NCBI GenBank assembly: GCA_965243415.1
Contig: OZ251549.1
Span: forward strand, 3,286,001 to 3,350,000
DNA from: G965204755 sp965243415
GTDB lineage: Bacteria; Acidobacteriota; Vicinamibacteria; Marinacidobacterales; Marinacidobacteraceae
Direction of reading: 5' to 3'
Length of the DNA stretch: 64,000 nt
Shown in pieces: positions 59,802 through 64,000 of the stretch (position 1 is the stretch's first letter; every line of letters begins with the position of its first letter). The notes beneath the pieces are model-generated. The model was not told where the DNA came from, made no database searches, and was given only the letters and a program-made list of their open reading frames with translations. The position numbers were made by a program, and so were the translations under genes.

Positions 59802-62270
59802 TCAGCGGTTCGGCGTAACGAAGGAGTCCAGCCGTTCCCGGGCGGCGGTGAATCGTTCGCGGATGCGGGGCGCCTCCGGGCCATAGACCTCGACCACCCG
59901 CTCCTCCGCCACGCCCAGGGCGCGGAGCAGATCCTCGGCCGCCGCGGAAGCCGCCGCCGGATCCCGGCTGCCCACCTCCCCGATCCACACCGGCGAGGTC
60001 TGCGCGAAGACCGACCCGTTCATCCCCGGCCAGGACTCGACCCCTCCGTGGGCGCGGACGGCGATCCAGCCGCCGCCGGGAATCGCCAGGTCGCCGGCGA
60101 GTTCCCGCCGCCCCGCCCCGTCGAGACCGGCGACCGTTTCCGCCACCTCCCCGTTCACCAGGAGATCCACCTGCCCCACCGGCCCCGGCGCGGCCAGGGT
60201 CAGCGTCCAGGAGGCGCTGCCGGCCGCGGGAATCGCGCCGCCCGGCCGCGCCCCCTCGACGCGGAGATCGAGCACCGGCCCGGTCGTGACGAAACTCCGA
60301 CCCGCCCGCAGGGCTTCCAGGTACGCGCCGAGCCGGAACGGCCCCGGGGCATGCACATAGATCCGCGTCGTCCCGACCGCCATCGTGCGGTGGTAGTCCA
60401 GCATCACATCGGTGCCGGCGGAGGCGGCCACCGGCAGTCCCAGGTTCAGGAAGCGGTGCCACAACTCCGCCGTCCCGACTTCGCTCGTCCACAGGCAGGC
60501 GATCTCCAGGCTGTCGAGGTCGCCGAGCACCGCGTCCGGGATCACGCTCACCGGAATCGCCCGGAGCCCCCGCTCGCTCCCGAAGGGATCCGCCACGGAG
60601 ACCGGATGCATGTAGGCACTCACGCCCCCCTGCCGCCGGGAGTGCGCCAGCGCCTCCAGATTCGGCCGGTCGTCCTCCGCGTACACCGGATATCCCGGCC
60701 CCCAGAACCAGGGCCAGAACGCGCTCTCGATCCCGATGAGTCCCAGGTGGCCGAGGAAGTGGGACCGGATCTCCTGGCCGAACACCAGGGCCGGCGTCCC
60801 GTCCAGCCGCCGTTCGGCGAAGAACTCGAGGTCGTTCCGCCGGTGGTGCAGATTCGCCATGAGCGGCGTCCCCAGATCGAGGTCTTCCGCGCCGAGCAGG
60901 AGCAGCAGGTCGTCGGGGTCGAGCCGGGTCGGCCCGCCGTAGTTCAGGTGGAAGTGGTGGTCCGCGGAGCGGTACCCCGCCTCCCGCGGGTCGAACACCG
61001 GTTCCAGGACCAGTTCCGCTTCCGCCGTCTCCCCGGCGACCACCGGAACCGAGACCGTGACCGGCGCGGCGACCAGTCCGTGGGCGGCCGTGATCCGCGC
61101 CTCTCCCCCGCTCCCGGCCGGGAGTTCGACCTCGATCACCCCCGGCGAGTAGAAGTAGATGCGCCCGTGCGTTCCGTCGAACCGGGGGAACGCCCCGGGG
61201 ACCGCCGCCGGGTGCCCTTCCGGGCCGAGGACTTCCAGCCGCGCCGGGATCGGCCCCTCCCGGTCGGCCCGGCGCGTGGTGATCCGCACCCGCCCGGTGG
61301 GAGCGCCGAAGTCCCAGGCGCGCACCGGAAGGTCCTCCACCGGCCCGCCCCGGACGCTGACGCGACGAAGCCCGAACCGCTCTTCGTCGTCCGCCTCCGA
61401 ATAGACGACCCAGTCCCCGTCCGGCCCCGATCCCACCGCCGGAGCCAGCGGCAGCCCGCGCGCCGCGGTGAGTTCCATCGGATCGCCGGTCGCCGGATCG
61501 AGCAGCAGCAGCCGGTAGCCGTCGGCCCCGTCCCCGGCGGGCCAGTTCACCGCGACCTGACCACCGGCGGGAGCGGCCCCGGGGCGGGCCTGGGAAGCGA
61601 TGGACTCGCCCCGCAGCGATCTCTCGGCGCCGTCCGCCTCCCGGAGGATCACCTCGTTCGGCGACGAACGGCCTTTCGCCAGATAGACCAGCCGCCCGTC
61701 CGGGAGCGGCTGCGGCCGGACTTCCAGCCCCGGCCGGGAGGTCACCCGCGCCGGCTCGCCGCTCTCGAGGGACAGTTCCCAGATGTCCAGATCGCCGGCG
61801 GTGGCGGCGCTGTAGAAGAGCGATTCCCCGTCCGGCGCCCAGGCCGGATCCAGCAGGATCGCCGCGTCCTCGAAGAGGAGCGTCTCTTCGCCGCTCCCGA
61901 GATCCAGCTGCCACAGGGTGAGGCTCTCGCCGTCGTCCCGGAGGAAGGCCAGCGCGCCGCCGTCGGGCCGCCACGCCGGGCGCGAATCCACCTCCGCGCC
62001 GGAGGTCAGGCGCCGGGCGATTCCGGTCGCCGGATCGAACCGCCAGATCCAGCCCCGGGCGGCGAAGGCGATCTCGCTCCCGTCCGGCGAGGGCGCCGGG
62101 TCGGTGGGCCCGGCGGCCAGGATCGGCAACTCGAAGCCCTCCACATAGACATGGTGGGAGTACCCCTCCAGTTTCGGATAGCGATTCGTCCACTGCGCCG
62201 AGGCAGACGCGGCGGCGGCGAGCGCGACCGCGCCCGAGAGCGCGGCGCGGCGGCAGGCGGTTCTCGTCAT
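59802..62270 (-). CDS. Exported TolB-propeller/CehA-type metallohydrolase, paralogue 2
   Basis: 822 residues with a signal peptide (AALSGAVALAAAASASAQW). Propeller blades with WRPDGG, WAPDGES and similar occupy residues 50-400; a CehA/McbA-type PHP-like domain follows from YRSADHHFHLNYGGPTRL through VFGQEIRSHFLGHLG, SAYMHPVSVADP and ASAGTDVMLDYHRT. It has the same order and signal as the 22522-25128 protein but is clearly diverged. Likely periplasmic hydrolase of unknown substrate. Its ATG overlaps the stop of the DUF1445 gene by one base (TGATG). Confidence 0.86.
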   Translation of the reverse strand: MTRTACRRAALSGAVALAAAASASAQWTNRYPKLEGYSHHVYVEGFELPILAAGPTDPAPSPDGSEIAFAARGWIWRFDPATGIARRLTSGAEVDSRPAWRPDGGALAFLRDDGESLTLWQLDLGSGEETLLFEDAAILLDPAWAPDGESLFYSAATAGDLDIWELSLESGEPARVTSRPGLEVRPQPLPDGRLVYLAKGRSSPNEVILREADGAERSLRGESIASQARPGAAPAGGQVAVNWPAGDGADGYRLLLLDPATGDPMELTAARGLPLAPAVGSGPDGDWVVYSEADDEERFGLRRVSVRGGPVEDLPVRAWDFGAPTGRVRITTRRADREGPIPARLEVLGPEGHPAAVPGAFPRFDGTHGRIYFYSPGVIEVELPAGSGGEARITAAHGLVAAPVTVSVPVVAGETAEAELVLEPVFDPREAGYRSADHHFHLNYGGPTRLDPDDLLLLLGAEDLDLGTPLMANLHHRRNDLEFFAERRLDGTPALVFGQEIRSHFLGHLGLIGIESAFWPWFWGPGYPVYAEDDRPNLEALAHSRRQGGVSAYMHPVSVADPFGSERGLRAIPVSVIPDAVLGDLDSLEIACLWTSEVGTAELWHRFLNLGLPVAASAGTDVMLDYHRTMAVGTTRIYVHAPGPFRLGAYLEALRAGRSFVTTGPVLDLRVEGARPGGAIPAAGSASWTLTLAAPGPVGQVDLLVNGEVAETVAGLDGAGRRELAGDLAIPGGGWIAVRAHGGVESWPGMNGSVFAQTSPVWIGEVGSRDPAAASAAAEDLLRALGVAEERVVEVYGPEAPRIRERFTAARERLDSFVTPNR

Positions 62271-63091
62271 CAGGATGCTCCATGCGGCGCGGCCGACGCC
62301 GCGGCGGCCGGCGCCGCGGCGGCCGGCCCGCCGACGGGGAGATCGGTCACGAACATGTGCCCGGGAGCGTGGGCGATCATCCGCTCCGGGGCGGCGTTCC
62401 TCGCGGCGAGTTGCGAAGTCACCCCGCAGGCCCAGAACACCGGGACCTCGCCGGGCCGGAGGCCGCCGTCCTCGCCGAAATCGGGGCGGGAGAGGTCGCC
62501 GATCCCGAGGGAAGCGGGGTCGCCGGCGTGGACCGGCGCCCCGTGCGCCAGCGGGAACCGGGCGCTGAGCGCCGCCGCCTCGTCCACCCGGGCCTCCGGG
62601 ATCGGGCGCATCGAGACCACCAGGGGCCCCCGGAAGGGCCCGGCCGGCTCGCACTCCCGGGAAGTCACGTACATCGGCACCACCCGCCCCTCGTCCTGGT
62701 GGCGCAGGCGAATCCCGGCGGCGACGAGGGCCGCCTCGAACCCGAAACTGCAGCCGAGGAGGAACGCGGCGAAGTCCTCCGGCCAGTCCGCCGCGGCGGT
62801 CTCCGTCTCGAAGGGCGCCTCTCCGCCCCGCCACACCCGGTAGCGGGGCAGGTCGGTCCGCAGGTCGGCCCCCGCCGCGACCGCCTCGAGTACCGCGGTC
62901 CCCGCCGGGCCCTCGCTCACCGCGAGCAACGGGCAGGGCCGCGGATTCCGCTCGCAGAACCGCCGGAAGTCCTCCGCCAGAGGCCCCGGCAGCGCGATCA
63001 GGTTGGCCTGCGCGAACCCGGGGCACCGGCCCGAGGTGCCGCCACGGAACTCCCCCCGACGGCAGGCGGCGCGAACTTCCGCGGGGCGCAT
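62270..63091 (-). CDS. DUF1445 family protein (D-glutamate cyclase-like putative hydro-lyase)
   Basis: 273 residues, the normal length. Diagnostic stretches: RRGEFRGGTSGRCPGFAQAN near the start, PEDFAAFLLGCSFGFEAALV, and PMYVTSRECEPAGPFRGPLV, ending in VPVFWACGVTSQLAARNAAP. The family is annotated as a putative hydro-lyase and is related to the D-glutamate cyclase domain of vertebrate mitochondria, which converts D-glutamate to 5-oxo-D-proline; bacterial roles are largely inferred. ATG at 63091; TAGAGT lies 11 bases upstream. Coupled to the CehA paralogue downstream. Confidence 0.87.
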   Translation of the reverse strand: MRPAEVRAACRRGEFRGGTSGRCPGFAQANLIALPGPLAEDFRRFCERNPRPCPLLAVSEGPAGTAVLEAVAAGADLRTDLPRYRVWRGGEAPFETETAAADWPEDFAAFLLGCSFGFEAALVAAGIRLRHQDEGRVVPMYVTSRECEPAGPFRGPLVVSMRPIPEARVDEAAALSARFPLAHGAPVHAGDPASLGIGDLSRPDFGEDGGLRPGEVPVFWACGVTSQLAARNAAPERMIAHAPGHMFVTDLPVGGPAAAAPAAAASAAPHGAS

Positions 63092-63428
63092 CGGACCCGC
63101 CAACTCTACCGGCGGCCCCCGAACCCCGCTTCGCCGCCCCTCCCCCGCTCGGCGACGACGGGCGCCCTCGCCCCGGGGGGAACTCCACCGCCGCCGGCGC
63201 TCCCGCCCGATCGTGTCCCGTCCCGCCGCGCCCGGCGCCCCCGCTGCTATACTCCCGCGGTTCGGGCGGCGCCGTGAACCTGCGGTTTCCGGGCGGAAGT
63301 GAAGCGCCGGAAACGCCGGAAGCGCGGATCGCCCGAATTTTTTTACCCTACCCCGCCTTCCTGCCCACCCCTCCGGCCCCCTTCCCGATCCCCCGCTCCC
63401 CCCTTCCGAATCCCCCCATCCTGACTCC
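63092..63428. other. Divergent intergenic region upstream of rplM
   Basis: 337 bases between the DUF1445 gene and rplM. It holds a TATACT -10-like box at 63248-63253, a short T-run (AATTTTTTTACCC near 63340), unusual for this GC content, and Pro-codon-like C-rich sequence. The leader of rplM would be about 170 bases; a regulatory leader is possible but no known structure was recognised. Confidence 0.45.
63248..63253 (+). promoter_or_regulatory. -10-like box TATACT upstream of rplM-rpsI
   Basis: TATACT in the context GCTGCTATACTCCCGCGG, 176 bases before the rplM ATG. No clear -35. It is the best -10 match in this intergenic region. Confidence 0.4.
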
Positions 63429-63905
63429 ATGCCCCGCGCCGCCGGCACCACTTTCCTCCGCGCCGGCGAAGTCCGCCGCCGCTGGTTCCTGGTGGACGCC
63501 GCGGACGAGGTGCTCGGACGGCTGGCGGCCCGGGTGGCGCGAGTGCTCACCGGCAAGCACAAACCGGTCTGGACCCCCTTCCTCGACTGCGGCGACCATG
63601 TGGTGGTGATCAACGCCGACCGGGTGCGGCTGACCGGGCGCAAGGAAGAGGACAAGATCTACTACCGGCAGAGCGGGCGGCCCGGCGGGCTGAAGTCCCG
63701 CACTGCCGCCGAGGTGCGGAAGGCCCACCCGGAACGGCTGGTGGAGCACGCGGTGCGCGGCATGTTGCCGAAGGGGCGTCTGGGACGGGCGCAGATCTCG
63801 AAACTGAAGGTCTATGCCGGGGGCGAGCATCCCCACGCGGCGCAGACGCCGGAGCCGCTGCCGGACTTCCTCCGCGCCGCGCCGGCTCCGGCTTCCCCCT
63901 CCTGA
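63429..63905 (+). CDS. rplM: 50S ribosomal protein L13
   Basis: 158 residues: RRRWFLVDAADEVLGRLAAR, VARVLTGKHKPVWTPFLDCG, HVVVINADRVRLTGRK and HAVRGMLPKGRLGRAQISKL are the L13 signatures. An early large-subunit assembly protein. The N-terminal 12 residues and the Pro/Ala-rich C-terminus extend slightly past the usual ends. The stop overlaps the ATG of rpsI by one base (TGATG), the conserved rplM-rpsI pairing. Confidence 0.97.
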   Translation: MPRAAGTTFLRAGEVRRRWFLVDAADEVLGRLAARVARVLTGKHKPVWTPFLDCGDHVVVINADRVRLTGRKEEDKIYYRQSGRPGGLKSRTAAEVRKAHPERLVEHAVRGMLPKGRLGRAQISKLKVYAGGEHPHAAQTPEPLPDFLRAAPAPASPS

Positions 63906-64000
63906 TGTCGGCTCCGGTCGCCTACGGCACGGGCAAGCGCAAGTGCTCCATCGCCCGCGTCTATCTCCGACTGGGCGCCGGTGAGATCCTGGTGAACCAG
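63905..64000 (+). CDS. rpsI: 30S ribosomal protein S9 (3' end outside window)
   Basis: The first 32 residues, PVAYGTGKRKCSIARVYLRL then GAGEILVNQ, match the conserved start of S9. S9 reaches the ribosomal P site through its C-terminal tail, which is beyond the window. Confidence 0.95.
   Translation, partial: MSAPVAYGTGKRKCSIARVYLRLGAGEILVNQ

Overview
This is a 64 kb piece of a very GC-rich bacterial chromosome (by eye above 70% G+C) that starts and ends inside genes. Genes are dense, with many 1 to 14 base stop/start overlaps and frequent GTG and TTG starts. Three traits point to a Gram-negative, uncultivated-type lineage such as Acidobacteriota or Gemmatimonadota: a type IV pilus minor-pilin/PilY1 operon with a menaquinone-type methyltransferase, exported M14, S41 and M24 peptidases with CehA-type metallohydrolases, and two TolB-propeller hydrolases. 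The sequence alone does not settle the phylum. Several genes have a -10-like TANNNT box only 7 to 9 bases before the start codon, which suggests that leaderless transcripts are common.

Layout. 1-5 kb (+): the 3' part of a multidomain class III aminotransferase, a carboxylesterase, an SDR-type threonine dehydrogenase and a TlpA-like thioredoxin. 5-11.5 kb (-): a Tat subunit, TatC, an S41 peptidase, an exported HEAT-repeat protein and a TPR protein. 11.5-18.4 kb: ubiE (+), converging on the pilus operon pilV-pilX-pilY1-pilW (-). 18.6-22.5 kb: a mobile-element graveyard. An IS1634-type transposase gene is split by a second element that has 15-base inverted repeats and a 4-base target duplication, followed by a small HTH gene and a remnant of the DnaE2 C-terminus. 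22.5-32.4 kb (-): TolB-CehA hydrolase, L28, M14 peptidase, and the branched-chain amino-acid block ilvB-ilvN-ilvC with a HIT protein. 32.8-34.8 kb (+): quinone-reductase-like MDR and rfbB. 34.9-39.9 kb (-): queuosine-precursor transporter, N-carbamoylputrescine amidase, NhaC-type antiporter and an exported agmatine deiminase; the amidase and deiminase are the two steps from agmatine to putrescine.

40-47.7 kb: gatC-gatA (+), then thiL, a ZapB-like coiled-coil gene, zapA, rplT, rpmI, infC, thrS and tRNA-Val(GAC) (-). infC appears to use an ATC start behind a hairpin that abuts the Shine-Dalgarno sequence. 47.8-53.2 kb (-): serine hydrolase, CoxG-like protein, glycerol kinase, N-acyl-D-amino-acid deacylase. 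53.4-56.5 kb (+): M24 peptidase and GntP permease. 59.8-63.1 kb (-): a second TolB-CehA hydrolase coupled to a DUF1445 protein. 63.4-64 kb (+): rplM-rpsI.

The most unusual segment is 56.5-59.7 kb. A visibly less GC-rich gene for an SDH-family Clp-fold serine protease was translationally coupled (ATGA) to a 75-residue protein of a family I do not recognise, and that small gene is present in three tandem copies. An IS3-type element has since inserted 12 codons before the protease stop codon, with a CCTC duplication. The second copy has lost its ATG and the third has lost its start and carries a one-base deletion. The original protease plus small-partner operon can be reconstructed exactly and is the best candidate here for an undescribed system.
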